43,092 nt of DNA from Candidatus Daviesbacteria bacterium (GCA_030648645.1 JAUSHL010000036.1:1-43092), one strand, 5' to 3'. Shown: positions 9,079 through 19,399, counted from the stretch's first letter. The notes: generated by a model from the letters alone, not told the origin. Numbers and translations are program-made.

Positions 9079-9735
9079 ATGAAAATTTTGAGTTTGACTG
9101 TGGGACAGGTAAGAACAAATTGTTATTTAATAGAATCTGATGGGGAAGTGGGGATTATTGATCCTGGGGATGATGCTGATTTTATTATCAGAAAAATTAC
9201 TGATTCAGGAGCCAAGCCTGTTTGGATATTATCTACTCATGGTCATTTTGATCACGTTCTGGCAGTATCAGAACTTGCTCTAACTTATCAAATTCCATAT
9301 TACCTTAATCCCAAAGATAATTTTTTACTTAAAAGAGCAAAAGAAACTGCCGAGCATTTTTTAAAAATCTCAGTTGATCCTATTTTAACAAAACCCAAAT
9401 ATTTTTCCTCAGCTTCCCAAGCCTGGCTTGGCGTGGGTAAATTAGAATTTAAAATTATAGAAACGCCAGGGCATTCCCAAGGAGGGATTTGTTTGTACTG
9501 CCAAAAAGAAAAAGTTATTTTTACCGGAGATACACTTTTTGCCAGAGGATTGATTGGTAAAACTACAATGCAATATTGCAGTCAAGAGGATTTAGAAAAA
9601 TCTCTGGAAAAAATATTTAAACTTCCTGCTGAAACTTTGCTTTATCCCGGACATGGAGAGGAATCAACGTTAGGCAAAACAAAAAAAGAATATATTCAAA
9701 GGACAAAAAATCCCGCACATAGCGGGATTTCTTGA
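9079..9735 (+). CDS. MBL-fold metallohydrolase (glyoxalase II-like)
   Basis: STHGHFDHV, GHSQGGICLY, FTGDTLFARG, PGHG. Confidence 0.9.
   Translation: MKILSLTVGQVRTNCYLIESDGEVGIIDPGDDADFIIRKITDSGAKPVWILSTHGHFDHVLAVSELALTYQIPYYLNPKDNFLLKRAKETAEHFLKISVDPILTKPKYFSSASQAWLGVGKLEFKIIETPGHSQGGICLYCQKEKVIFTGDTLFARGLIGKTTMQYCSQEDLEKSLEKIFKLPAETLLYPGHGEESTLGKTKKEYIQRTKNPAHSGIS
9708..9730 (+). terminator. Hairpin overlapping the MBL gene 3' end
   Basis: AAATCCCGC-ACATA-GCGGGATTT, 9-bp perfect stem; encodes the terminal NPAHSGIS. Confidence 0.5.
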
Positions 9736-9813
9736 GAACCCTATTAGTAAAAACAGGTAAGAGATTTATATCATGACTTGTACAAATGGTCAACTCTGTC
9801 ATAATATATCAAT

Positions 9814-10260
9814 ATGATTTATCTGGGGGCTGATCATCGGGGATATGATTTAAAATCCAGAATTTTTAAATGGCTGGAAGATGAAGGATATGAAGTTACT
9901 GATTTAGGAAATGATCATCTTGATCCCGATGACGATTATGTAGATTTTGCGCAAAAAGTAGCTGGAGCTGTTGCAGGTGGATCGGACAATATTGGAATTT
10001 TATTTTGTGGATCCGGAGCGGGTGTAGATATTGTAGCCAACAAATTTGATGGAATAAGATCTGCTTTGGTTTTTGATTTAGCTCGTGCCAAACAGGCAAG
10101 AGAAGATGATGATGCCAATATAATTTCGCTTCCTGCAGATATTTTAGATGAAGAAAAAGCTTTGGAAATTGTGAAAGTTTTTCTGGAAACTAAATTTAGT
10201 GAGGAAGAAAGACATCAAAGAAGATTGCAAAAGCTACAAAAAATAGAAGAAAATAATTAA
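9814..10260 (+). CDS. rpiB: Ribose-5-phosphate isomerase B
   Basis: MIYLGADHRGYDLK...GILFCGSGAGVDIVANKFDGIRSAL. Confidence 0.9.
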   Translation: MIYLGADHRGYDLKSRIFKWLEDEGYEVTDLGNDHLDPDDDYVDFAQKVAGAVAGGSDNIGILFCGSGAGVDIVANKFDGIRSALVFDLARAKQAREDDDANIISLPADILDEEKALEIVKVFLETKFSEEERHQRRLQKLQKIEENN

Positions 10261-10286
10261 TTTATGAACTTGTAGCTTACCTACAT

Positions 10287-10393
10287 GATGTCATTCCCGC
10301 GAAAGCGGGAATCTATATAATTAATTATTTATATAGATCCCGCATCATCAGCCAAAGGTTGATCGTCCTTTGGACGAAGTGCGGGATGACAGA
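10287..10393. repeat. Palindromic intergenic repeat with a nested 31-bp element
   Basis: TGTCATTCCCGCGAAAGCGGGAATC...GATCCCGCAT[CATCAGCCAAAGGTTGATCGTCCTTTGGACGAA]GTGCGGGATGACAG. Confidence 0.75.
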
Positions 10394-10433
10394 TATGCGA
10401 ATCTTATATAATTTTCTGCTACAATAATTGTAG

Positions 10434-11081
10434 ATGGAACCTTTAATTAAAGTTTGGAAAAAAATTACCAAAGATTCTTTGCCTGAAAAAGCTGAATCTA
10501 TCGAACAGGTAGCAATTTTTGGTTCTGCTGAGGCTTCACCTGAAAGTAAATTATTTAAGGAAACCTTTGCTGTGGCAGAAGCTTTGGCAAAATCCGGTTA
10601 CACTGTGGTTGACGGAGGAGGGCCCGGAGTAATGAGAGCAGCTTCACTAGGAGCTAAGGCCGGAGGAGGAAAAGTAATTGGCGTAACTTTATATCCGGAG
10701 GATTGTAAAAATTTCGAAGGAAGAGATTCGGAAAATCCAATTGATAAAGAAATAAAAACTGAAACTTATGTTGAAAGAACTCTGACTTTAATGTCAGAAG
10801 GTCAAGTTTACGTAATTTTTAACGGAGCATCAGGTACTATGTCAGAATTTGCCATGGCTTGGGGACTTGCCAGATTGCATTTTGGTCACCATAAACCGCT
10901 GATTTTGTACGGTAAATTCTGGAAGCAGGTTATGAAAGTTCTACGCAAACATCTGGTTTTAAGACCGGAAGAAATTAAAGTTTATAAAATAGTTGATTCT
11001 CCGAGAGGGGTTTTGCAGGCGATAAAACAATTTGAAGAGGAAATTAAAGAAGGACGGCATCAACATTTACAAACATCATGA
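10434..11081 (+). CDS. LOG-family / TIGR00730-like Rossmann protein
   Basis: GGGPGVMRAASLGAKAGGG; downstream NGASGTMSE at the usual PGGxGTxxE position. Confidence 0.75.
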   Translation: MEPLIKVWKKITKDSLPEKAESIEQVAIFGSAEASPESKLFKETFAVAEALAKSGYTVVDGGGPGVMRAASLGAKAGGGKVIGVTLYPEDCKNFEGRDSENPIDKEIKTETYVERTLTLMSEGQVYVIFNGASGTMSEFAMAWGLARLHFGHHKPLILYGKFWKQVMKVLRKHLVLRPEEIKVYKIVDSPRGVLQAIKQFEEEIKEGRHQHLQTS

Positions 11082-11926
11082 CTAATTTTTCTGCCCAAAG
11101 GATCTTTGAGCTTAAAAAAATTGCCAATAAGATAAGACAAAATATCATTTCAATGATTTTTGAGGCTGGTTCAGGACATCCGGCTGGATCTTTGGGAATG
11201 GCAGATATTTTTACAGCCCTTTATTTTGAAATTTTGAAACATGATCCCAAAAATCCCGATGATCCGGACAGGGACAGATTAATTTTGTCCAATGGTCATA
11301 TTTGTCCTGTTCAATATGCCTCACTTGCCCATGCCGGATATTTTCCGGTGGAAGATTTACAAACTTTGCGGAAATTTGGTTCAGGATTACAAGGACATCC
11401 TCACCGTGGTTTTTTACCGGGGATTGAAACTACCTCCGGACCTTTGGGATGTGGCTTATCGGAGGCTTGTGGGATGGCTTGGGTAGGTAAAAATGATAAT
11501 AAAGATTGGAAGGTTTATTGTTTAATGTCAGATGCAGAAGGGCAGGAAGGAAATACTTGGGAGGCAGTAATGTTTGCCAATAAATATAAGCTAAATAATT
11601 TAATTGCTGTAATTGACAGAAACAATATTCAAACAGATGGAACAGTTGAGGATGTGATGCCATTAAATTCGCTGAAGAAGAAATATCAGGCTTTTGGTTG
11701 GGCTGTGGCAGAAATTGACGGACATAATTTTGAAGAAATTTTAGGAGCTTTTGAGGAAGCTAAAGATTTGGCAGTTGCCGGACCGTCTTTAATTATTGCC
11801 AATACTATCCCCGGCAAAGGTGTTTCTTTTATGGAAAATAAATTTGAGTGGCACAGTCATAAAATAAGTAAAGAAGAAATGGAAAAAGCTCTAACAGAAT
11901 TAAGAGAGGAGATTTTGCATGGATAA
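11078..11926 (+). CDS. Transketolase, N-terminal (TPP-binding) subunit
   Basis: SGHPAGSLGMADI, HPHRGFLPGIETTSGPLGCGLSEACGMA, SDAEGQEGNTWEA. Confidence 0.9.
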   Translation: MTNFSAQRIFELKKIANKIRQNIISMIFEAGSGHPAGSLGMADIFTALYFEILKHDPKNPDDPDRDRLILSNGHICPVQYASLAHAGYFPVEDLQTLRKFGSGLQGHPHRGFLPGIETTSGPLGCGLSEACGMAWVGKNDNKDWKVYCLMSDAEGQEGNTWEAVMFANKYKLNNLIAVIDRNNIQTDGTVEDVMPLNSLKKKYQAFGWAVAEIDGHNFEEILGAFEEAKDLAVAGPSLIIANTIPGKGVSFMENKFEWHSHKISKEEMEKALTELREEILHG

Positions 11927-12863
11927 AGTTTCAATGAGGGATGGATTTGCTGAAGGGTTAGTTCAAGCCGGGGAAGAAGATGAAAATTTAATTGTGGTTT
12001 GTGCAGATTTGGTCAAATCTATAAAAATTGATAAATTTGCAGAAATTTTTCCTGACAGAGTAATTGATTTGGGAGTAGCTGAACAAAATTTAGTGACAGT
12101 ATCTTCTGGCATAGCCAGTTGTGGTAAAAATGTTTTTGCTGCCTCTTATGCTATTTTTTCTCCTGGAAGGAATTGGGAGCAAATCAGAACTACAATTTGT
12201 ATTAACAACCAACCGGTTAAAATAGTTGGTTCTCATGCCGGGATTACCACCGGTCCTGATGGAGCAACCCATCAAGCTTTAGAAGATATTGCTTTAATGC
12301 GCGTTTTACCCAATATGATTGTTTTGAGCCCCTGTGATTATCTGGAAACTAAAAAAGCAACAATTGCTATGGCGAAATTAAATAAACCCTGTTACATCAG
12401 GTTCCCCAGATCTGAAGTGCCAATAATAACAACTCTGGATTCTCCCTTTGAAATTGGCAAAGCTCAAGTTTTAAAAGAAGGAAATGATGTGTCAATAATA
12501 GCAACTGGGGAGATGGTGCATTTTGCACAACTAGCAGCGAGTGAACTAGAAACGAGTAATATAAGTGCTCGAGTAATAAATGTATCCACTATAAAACCAC
12601 TGGATACAAAAGTTATTCAACAGGCAGCAGAAGATACAGGAGCCATAGTTACAGTAGAGGATCATCAGATAGTCGGAGGATTAGGTTCGGCAATAGCAGA
12701 ATATTTATCAGAAAATTTTCCTGTACCTATTAAAATGGTAGGAATTAAAGATAAATTTGGTGAGTCAGGTGCTCCTGAGGAGTTAATGCAAAAATATGGT
12801 TTAACTAAAGAAGAAATAATCAAAGCGGTTACTACAGTTTTAAGAATGTCAGCCAAAGGCTGA
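11919..12863 (+). CDS. Transketolase, C-terminal subunit
   Basis: DLGVAEQNLVTVSSGIA, GPDGATHQALEDIALMR, EDHQIVGGLGSAIAEYL; overlaps the N-subunit gene by 8 nt. Confidence 0.9.
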   Translation: MDKVSMRDGFAEGLVQAGEEDENLIVVCADLVKSIKIDKFAEIFPDRVIDLGVAEQNLVTVSSGIASCGKNVFAASYAIFSPGRNWEQIRTTICINNQPVKIVGSHAGITTGPDGATHQALEDIALMRVLPNMIVLSPCDYLETKKATIAMAKLNKPCYIRFPRSEVPIITTLDSPFEIGKAQVLKEGNDVSIIATGEMVHFAQLAASELETSNISARVINVSTIKPLDTKVIQQAAEDTGAIVTVEDHQIVGGLGSAIAEYLSENFPVPIKMVGIKDKFGESGAPEELMQKYGLTKEEIIKAVTTVLRMSAKG

Positions 12864-12879
12864 TCGTCCTTTGGACGAA
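12849..12879. repeat. 31-bp repeat overlapping the transketolase stop codon
   Basis: TCAGCCAAAGGCTGATCGTCCTTTGGACGAA; 30/31 identical to 10348-10378. Confidence 0.8.
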
Positions 12880-12941
12880 AATTCCTCTTGACTTAAGTAT
12901 TTTTATGATTTATGATATCCCCCATAGGGGGACTTAATAAT

Positions 12942-13012
12942 TGTCATCGCGAGCATAGCGAAGCGATCTTGTAAATAAAGATTGCTTCGTCGAAGACTCC
13001 TCGCAATGACAG
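12942..13012. repeat. ~70-bp TGTCATYGCGAG...TCGCAATGACA palindromic repeat
   Basis: TGTCATCGCGAGCATAGCGAAGCGATC...GATTGCTTCGTCGAAGACTCCTCGCAATGACA. Confidence 0.85.
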
Positions 13013-13048
13013 ATAAGAGAAAGATTTTAAATTTTAAAATCAATAATT

Positions 13049-13318
13049 ATGTACACACCAAAAGATACACAGGAAAGAATATTACACAGATTCAAAATTG
13101 CTTCCGGGCATTTGAAAAAAGTTATCAATATGATGGAAAATCATCAATATTGTATTGATGTAATTCATCAATCACAAGCTGTGCAAAGAGCGCTGCAAGA
13201 AGCTGATGATTTAATTTTAGAAAATCACTTAAAAACCTGTGCTGCAGATGCCATTCGCAAAGGTAATCAGGACGAAGCTGTAAAAGAAGTAATGAATGTT
13301 TTTAAAAAAAGACAATAA
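13049..13318 (+). CDS. csoR: CsoR-like copper-sensing repressor
   Basis: HRFKIASGHLKKVINMMENHQYCIDVIHQ...HLKTC (C-H-C pattern of CsoR/RcnR family). Confidence 0.85.
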   Translation: MYTPKDTQERILHRFKIASGHLKKVINMMENHQYCIDVIHQSQAVQRALQEADDLILENHLKTCAADAIRKGNQDEAVKEVMNVFKKRQ

Positions 13319-13321
13319 TAT

Positions 13322-13837
13322 ATGAACAACGATAAAAAAATATTGATCGGTTTTGTAATTATTACCTTGGCTATTTTAGGGGGAGCGATATTTTTTTTAA
13401 GTCAAGGTCCATCTTCTTCTAAAGCGGTGATTCAAAAAACTGTGGGAGCAAAAATTGAAACACCGGAAACCAGTTTTGATTTTAAAGATATTCCTTATTC
13501 AGGAGGTAATGCTGTCCATGAATATAAGATCAAAAATACCGGAGACAAAGATTTGGAGATTGCCAATATGAATACTTCCTGTGCCTGCAGTAAAACTTAT
13601 TTTAAGTCACAAAAAGGAGAGAGTCCAAAATTTAGTATGAAAGGCATGTCTGCTCCCTCATCCTGGAAAGGAATATTGTCTCCCGGAGAAGAAGGATCTG
13701 TAATATTTTCTTTTGACCCAACTTATCATGGTCCTACTGCAATTGGACCAATCTCCAGAATTGTTAGCTTTGAAACAAATGATCCAGATCATCCTTATGT
13801 AGAATTTTCTTTTACTGGAAATGTATTAAAGAATTAA
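13322..13837 (+). CDS. DUF1573-like protein, membrane anchored
   Basis: FDFKDIPYSGGNAVHEYKIKNTGDKDLEIANMNTSCACSKT. Confidence 0.75.
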   Translation: MNNDKKILIGFVIITLAILGGAIFFLSQGPSSSKAVIQKTVGAKIETPETSFDFKDIPYSGGNAVHEYKIKNTGDKDLEIANMNTSCACSKTYFKSQKGESPKFSMKGMSAPSSWKGILSPGEEGSVIFSFDPTYHGPTAIGPISRIVSFETNDPDHPYVEFSFTGNVLKN

Positions 13838-13841
13838 ATGT

Positions 13842-14759
13842 ATGAATTTTAAAAAAAATAAGTCAAATTTATTAATTATTATTGGGGTGTTTATTTTAGG
13901 AATTTTTGTCCAGCAATTAATCATTAGGGATAATCTAAAACTCTATGTTCAAAATGGGAATTTAAATGTAGCTTTAGGACAAAAAGTTGTTCCTACTAAA
14001 ACTCCAGCTCCTCAAATAGATTTAAACAAACTTACAGCAGAAGTTTTTCCTCAAAATGGTTATGTTTTTAAAATTAAATGGGGGGATTTAGGGAAGAGAA
14101 TGATTGCAGATGGAGTTATTGATGAAGAAAAACTTGCCAAAGTTACTAAAATTGATAAAAAATATTTAGATGGTTCTGCTGAAAATATTGAACTAAATCA
14201 GGGCAATGCCCAATTTTGGGTGGATATTTTATGGGGATTAGGTTTGGCAAATAAAAATGATATTTTGGATATTGGCCCAATGATAGATGGGGGTAAAACG
14301 GCTAATTTTGCCTCAACCGGAGGATATACGATTGGAAAATCTAAACCAATGGATATTTATAGTAATTTTTCCTATATAAAACTTACTCCAAAACAGCAAA
14401 TTAAAGTAAAAGAAATTGCCGGAAATATTTATAGACCTTGTTGTAATAATTCCACAGCTTTTCCTGATTGTAATCATGGCATGGCTGCATTGGCTTTAGT
14501 TGAACTGATGGTTTCTCAAAATTTTACTGAAGATGAAATCTATCAAACTGTATTGGCTTTTAATTCTTATTGGTTTCCACAAACATATTTAGATATTTCC
14601 TATCATTTTGCTAAAAATAAAAGGGATTATAGATCTGTACCTGCCAAAGAAATTCTTTCCAAAACTTTTTCTTCCTCATCCGGTTACAAAGCTGTTTCTG
14701 CCCAAAATGGACCTGTTGCCTGGCCAAATTCTTCCGGTAGAAGTAGTTGTGGAGCTTAA
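13842..14759 (+). CDS. Membrane-anchored Cys-rich protein of the copper locus
   Basis: N-terminal TM; YRPCCNNSTAFPDCNHGMAALAL and C-terminal SSCGA. Confidence 0.55.
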   Translation: MNFKKNKSNLLIIIGVFILGIFVQQLIIRDNLKLYVQNGNLNVALGQKVVPTKTPAPQIDLNKLTAEVFPQNGYVFKIKWGDLGKRMIADGVIDEEKLAKVTKIDKKYLDGSAENIELNQGNAQFWVDILWGLGLANKNDILDIGPMIDGGKTANFASTGGYTIGKSKPMDIYSNFSYIKLTPKQQIKVKEIAGNIYRPCCNNSTAFPDCNHGMAALALVELMVSQNFTEDEIYQTVLAFNSYWFPQTYLDISYHFAKNKRDYRSVPAKEILSKTFSSSSGYKAVSAQNGPVAWPNSSGRSSCGA

Positions 14760-14763
14760 AATT

Positions 14764-15597
14764 ATGGAAAATACTTTATTTCAGGTATCAATTATTGCGT
14801 CCTTTGTGGCTGGAATGGTAGCTCTTTTTGCACCTTGTTGTATAACTTTTTTACTTCCTGCATATTTAGGAAATGTTTTTAAGGAAAAAGAAAAAGTATT
14901 GTTTATGACTTTAATCTTTGGTTTAGGAATTTTTATAGTTTTAATGCCGGCAGTTTTGGGAGTATCAATAGTATCAAAAATGATTTTTCGTTATCATGAT
15001 GGTATTTATATTTTTGGAGGTATAGTTATGTTAATTGTAGCTTTGATAACTTTTTTAGGTATAAAGATGCCAATGCCGAGAATTTCTCAAAAAACTCAGG
15101 GTAAAACTGATGTTTTATCTATTTTTACTTTGGGAATTTTTTCCGGAATTACTTCTGCCTGTTGTGCTCCGGTATTAATTGGAGTGATGGCATTAACCTT
15201 TTTAACACCTTCCTTTTTTGGATCATTATTGGTAGGAAGTATGTATGTTTTAGGAATGGTAACACCTTTACTTTTAATTTCTGTTTTTCTTTCCGGGAAA
15301 ATGCCTAAATTGATAATTTTAAAAAGACCAATCGGAAGTTTAAAAATATTTAAAAAAGAGTATGTAATCATTTTAAGCAATGCTATAGCTGGAGCAATAT
15401 TTTTTATTGCCGGAACATTAACTTTAGTTTTGAATTCAGAAGGGAAATTATCTATGGCTCAGTCTGAAAGTGTTTCTAAAATGATTCAAAATGTAGGAGG
15501 ATATGTTAATTCTCAAGTTGGAGGAAATATTGCTTTAAATGTGATTTTTGTGGGACTAGTAATTTTGTTTATTTATAAAATTTCCAAAAAAGTATAA
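14764..15597 (+). CDS. CcdA/DsbD-like transmembrane protein
   Basis: ALFAPCCITFLLPAYLGNVF and GITSACCAPVLIGVMAL; start set to ATG 14764 because the 14608 start lies inside the upstream gene. Confidence 0.75.
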   Translation: MENTLFQVSIIASFVAGMVALFAPCCITFLLPAYLGNVFKEKEKVLFMTLIFGLGIFIVLMPAVLGVSIVSKMIFRYHDGIYIFGGIVMLIVALITFLGIKMPMPRISQKTQGKTDVLSIFTLGIFSGITSACCAPVLIGVMALTFLTPSFFGSLLVGSMYVLGMVTPLLLISVFLSGKMPKLIILKRPIGSLKIFKKEYVIILSNAIAGAIFFIAGTLTLVLNSEGKLSMAQSESVSKMIQNVGGYVNSQVGGNIALNVIFVGLVILFIYKISKKV

Positions 15598-15615
15598 ACT
15601 GGAAAGTGGATATTT

Positions 15616-15978
15616 ATGGTTACTGATAAAGTGTTAATTACTATCATTGGGGCAACATTAATTTTGTTTATTTACTGGTTCTTTTTGTCCAAAAAAGAAA
15701 AAGAGATTAAGATATTAAATAATGAAGTAGACATTATTGTGAATGGAGGATATTCACCTGAGGTAATTTCTATACCTTTGGGCAAAACAACTAAAATAAA
15801 TTTTATCCGCAAAGACTCAACTGAATGTTTATCTGAAGTTGTTTTGGGAGATTTTAAGATAAAAAGAGAGTTGCCTTTAAACCAAAAAGTTATGATAGAG
15901 ATTACTCCTAAAAAGAAAGGTGAATTTGAATATTCCTGTGGCATGGGAATGTATCATGGGAAGATTATGGTGAAATGA
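15616..15978 (+). CDS. Membrane-anchored cupredoxin-like protein
   Basis: [22 protein letters not shown]...[17 protein letters not shown] (C-terminal Cys/His/Met copper-site pattern). Confidence 0.8.
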   Translation: MVTDKVLITIIGATLILFIYWFFLSKKEKEIKILNNEVDIIVNGGYSPEVISIPLGKTTKINFIRKDSTECLSEVVLGDFKIKRELPLNQKVMIEITPKKKGEFEYSCGMGMYHGKIMVK

Positions 15979-15979
15979 T

Positions 15980-18247
15980 ATGAGAAATTTAACTAAAAAA
16001 ACATTTCCTATTAAAGGCATGCATTGTGCTTCTTGTGTGAGGGTAATTGAAAATGCTCTATCTAAAGTTGAAGGAGTTACTATGGCCAATGTTAATTTAG
16101 CCAGTGAAACAGCTACAGTTACTTTTGATCCCCAAAAAGTTAATGATCAAACTTTAGCTTCAGCTGTGGCCAATGTTGGTTACAAAGCTGGAGTTGAGGA
16201 AGAAATAAAAACAGAAGATGAAGATAAAATCCAGAAACAGAAAGAGTTAAAGAATTTGCGGACCAAAGCTTTAGTAAGTTTATTTTTAGGATCATTAATA
16301 GTTTGGGGGAGTTTCCCGGGGCTTATGAACACTGCTCCGGAAATTTTAAAAAATTTTTATGTCCAGATGATATTAGCAATCCCTGTTCAGTTTTGGGCAG
16401 GATTACAATTCTATAAAGCAACAATACCAGCACTGCGACATAGAACTGCCAATATGGATACCTTAATTGCTATTGGTACCTCAACAGCCTTTCTTTACTC
16501 CGCAGTTGTGACAGTTTTTCCTCAATTGGTAATGGAATTGGGAATTGAGCCAATGCCTTATTTTGATGTTTCAACAGTTATTATTGGTTTAATTTTATTG
16601 GGCAGATATTTTGAAGCCCGGGCAAAAATGGGAACTTCTGAGGCTATTAAAAAATTAATTGGGTTACAGCCAAAAACAGCCCGAATTTTAAAAAATGGAA
16701 AGGAAATAGATGTTCCTGTAAGTGAAGTGGCAATTGGCAATGTAATCAGAGTAAGGCCCGGAGAAAAAATTCCTGTTGATGGGGAAATTTTGGAGGGAGA
16801 ATCATCAATTGATGAATCAATGATTTCCGGAGAGAGTATTCCGGTTGATAAAAGCAAAGGCAGTTTAGTAATTGGGGGAACAATTAATAAAACCGGTACC
16901 TTTACTTATAAAGCAACAAAAGTTGGAGCTGATACTATGCTTGCTCAAATTATTAAATTGGTGACAGAAGCTCAAGGTAGCAAAGCACCAATCCAAAGAG
17001 TGGCTGATTTAATTTCTTCCTATTTTGTGCCAATTGTTTTAATGTTGGCGGTGGCTACCTTTGTAATTTGGTTTGATTTTGGACCTGTGCCTGCTTTTTT
17101 GTTTGCTTTATTAAACTCTGTGGCAGTATTAATTATTGCTTGTCCTTGTGCTATGGGGTTGGCTACTCCTACTGCCATTATGGTGGGAGTAGGGAAAGGG
17201 GCTGAGAATGGAATTTTAATAAAAGATGCAGAAAGTCTGGAAACTGCTCATAAAATTAATGCCATTATTTTTGATAAAACAGGTACACTGACTTATGGGA
17301 AACCGGTGGTAACAGATGTCATTGCGAGGAGTGAAACGACGAAGCAATCTCAAAGTGAGAGATCGCTTCGCTCCGCTCGCGATGACATCTTGCAACTTGC
17401 TGCATCTTTGGAAAAAGGATCAGAGCATTCTTTGGCTGAAGCAATTGTTAATAAAGCTGAAGTTGAGAAACTTGTCCTGAGCAAAGTCGAAGGGTTTAAA
17501 GCAATTCCCGGACATGGTGTAGAAGGGATGATTGGTAAAAATAAAGCGATTTTGGGAAACCGTAAATTAATGGAGAAAGAAAAGGTGGATATTACGCACG
17601 TAGGGTCTCACCTTGCGAAGCTGGAGAGTGAAGGGAAAACAGTGATGATGTTAGCTCAAAATGGCAAGCTATTGGGCTTAATTGCTGTGGCAGATACTGT
17701 TAAAGATACTGCCAAATCTGCTGTGCAGAATTTACAAAAAATGGGAATAGAAGTAATAATGATTACAGGTGATAATGAAAGAACAGCTCAGGCAATTGCT
17801 AAGCTTGTTGGAATCAAAAGAATTTTGGCAGAAGTTTTACCAGATGGAAAAGAAGCTGAAGTTAAAAAAATTCAGGCTGAAGGAAAAATTGTAGCAATGG
17901 TGGGAGATGGAATAAATGATGCACCGGCACTGGCATCTGCTAATGTAGGAATTGCTATGGGAACCGGAACTGATGTGGCAATTGAAGCTGCGGATATTAC
18001 TTTAGTGAGTAAAGATTTAAAAGCTGTAGTTTCAGCAATCCTGCTTTCCAAAAAAACTATGAAAACAATTAGATTGAATCTTTTCTGGGCTTTTGGTTAT
18101 AATATAATTCTGATACCGGTTGCTATGGGAGCTTTATATCCATTTTTCCATATTTTATTAAATCCAATCTTTGCTTCAGCTGCGATGGCTTTATCTTCGG
18201 TATCAGTTGTTTCAAATTCCTTACTACTTAAAAGGGTTAAAATTTAA
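15980..18247 (+). CDS. copA: Copper-translocating P1B-type ATPase
   Basis: [44 protein letters not shown]-domain carries repeat-derived segments. Confidence 0.95.
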   Translation: MRNLTKKTFPIKGMHCASCVRVIENALSKVEGVTMANVNLASETATVTFDPQKVNDQTLASAVANVGYKAGVEEEIKTEDEDKIQKQKELKNLRTKALVSLFLGSLIVWGSFPGLMNTAPEILKNFYVQMILAIPVQFWAGLQFYKATIPALRHRTANMDTLIAIGTSTAFLYSAVVTVFPQLVMELGIEPMPYFDVSTVIIGLILLGRYFEARAKMGTSEAIKKLIGLQPKTARILKNGKEIDVPVSEVAIGNVIRVRPGEKIPVDGEILEGESSIDESMISGESIPVDKSKGSLVIGGTINKTGTFTYKATKVGADTMLAQIIKLVTEAQGSKAPIQRVADLISSYFVPIVLMLAVATFVIWFDFGPVPAFLFALLNSVAVLIIACPCAMGLATPTAIMVGVGKGAENGILIKDAESLETAHKINAIIFDKTGTLTYGKPVVTDVIARSETTKQSQSERSLRSARDDILQLAASLEKGSEHSLAEAIVNKAEVEKLVLSKVEGFKAIPGHGVEGMIGKNKAILGNRKLMEKEKVDITHVGSHLAKLESEGKTVMMLAQNGKLLGLIAVADTVKDTAKSAVQNLQKMGIEVIMITGDNERTAQAIAKLVGIKRILAEVLPDGKEAEVKKIQAEGKIVAMVGDGINDAPALASANVGIAMGTGTDVAIEAADITLVSKDLKAVVSAILLSKKTMKTIRLNLFWAFGYNIILIPVAMGALYPFFHILLNPIFASAAMALSSVSVVSNSLLLKRVKI
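17317..17387. repeat. TGTCATTGCGAGGAGT palindromic repeat embedded in copA
   Basis: TGTCATTGCGAGGAGTGAAACGACGAAGCAATCTCAAAGTGAGAGATCGCTTCGCTCCGCTCGCGATGACA; same family as 19311-19381. Confidence 0.9.
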
Positions 18248-18312
18248 TAAGCAAAGCTTGATTCCTAATAAACTCGGAATTAAGCAGAGCTTGAAATTTT
18301 GAAGACAAAATT

Positions 18313-19293
18313 ATGGATCTTGTAACAATTTTCTTTATTGGTTTAACAGCCGGAGGTTTTGGGTGTGTGGCACTTCAGGGTGGACTTTTGGCTTCGGCTA
18401 TTACTGCCAGAAAAGAAGTAGATAAGCAGGATAAAAATGATTTTTTGCCAACTTTGGCATTTTTAATTTCCAAATTGGTAGTCTATGCTATTTTAGGCTT
18501 AATTTTAGGATTTTTTGGACAAGCTTTATCTATTTCTGATAATTTGCGGATAATTTTACAATTTGCAGCCGGATTTTACATGATTATTATCGCTCTAAGT
18601 TTACTGAATGTTCACCCATTTTTTAGGCATTTTATTATTCAACCTCCCAGATTCTTGACCAGAATGGTTAAAAACCAATCAAAAAGTGCGGATATTTTTG
18701 CTCCGGGAGTTTTGGGAGCCATGACAATCTTTGTTCCCTGTGGAACAACTTTAGCAATGGAAGCTTTGGCAATTTCTTCAGGCAGTCCCATTAAAGGTGC
18801 TTTGATTTTAATTTCTTTTGTCTTGGGTACTTTCCCAATATTTTTTGGGCTGGGTTATATTACAGCAAAATTATCTGATTCATATAGACAAACTTTTTTC
18901 AAAATAGCAGCTTATGTAATTATTTTTGTGGGACTTTTGACTATTTATAATTCCTGGAACGCCACAGGGCTTCCAACAATAGTTTTAGATACAAGTGGAG
19001 GTAGTCAGCAAGTGGATTCTACTGTAAAACAAGATTATGAAATCCAGATTTTAAACTCAGGGTATAGTCCGAATTACATCAAAGTCAAAAAAGGACTTCC
19101 TGTAAAACTTACTTTGATTTCAAATGATATTCGCAGTTGTTCGCTAGCTTTTAGAATTCCCTCTCTGAGAGTTTCTAAAAATTTAAGACCAACAGATTCT
19201 CAGGTAATAGAATTTACTCCAACTGAAGCAGGTATAATTCCTTTCAGTTGTTCGATGGGAATGTACAGAGGAACGATTGAAGTGGTGGAGTAG
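18313..19293 (+). CDS. TauE/SafE or DsbD-like transporter fused to a C-terminal cupredoxin domain
   Basis: Six or more hydrophobic segments, FVPCGTTLAMEALA; C-terminal LNSGYSPNYIKVKKGLPVKLTL...FSCSMGMYRGTIEVVE. Confidence 0.8.
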   Translation: MDLVTIFFIGLTAGGFGCVALQGGLLASAITARKEVDKQDKNDFLPTLAFLISKLVVYAILGLILGFFGQALSISDNLRIILQFAAGFYMIIIALSLLNVHPFFRHFIIQPPRFLTRMVKNQSKSADIFAPGVLGAMTIFVPCGTTLAMEALAISSGSPIKGALILISFVLGTFPIFFGLGYITAKLSDSYRQTFFKIAAYVIIFVGLLTIYNSWNATGLPTIVLDTSGGSQQVDSTVKQDYEIQILNSGYSPNYIKVKKGLPVKLTLISNDIRSCSLAFRIPSLRVSKNLRPTDSQVIEFTPTEAGIIPFSCSMGMYRGTIEVVE

Positions 19294-19310
19294 GCTATAG
19301 ACTACTCTCT

Positions 19311-19381
19311 TGTCATTGCGAGGAGTTTTCGACGAAGCAATCCCAAAAAGTAGAGATTGCTTCACTTCGTTCGCAATGACA
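19311..19381. repeat. TGTCATTGCGAGGAGT palindromic repeat
   Basis: TGTCATTGCGAGGAGTTTTCGACGAAGCAATC...GATTGCTTCACTTCGTTCGCAATGACA. Confidence 0.9.
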
Positions 19382-19399
19382 GAAAAGGAAATATAAAAC

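Noticed and set aside
11430-11663. Minus-strand ORF in the transketolase region
   Set aside because: Antisense to a clearly conserved transketolase frame.
14608-14763. N-terminal extension of the CcdA-like ORF
   Set aside because: Lies inside the upstream gene; the hydrophobic protein starts naturally at ATG 14764.
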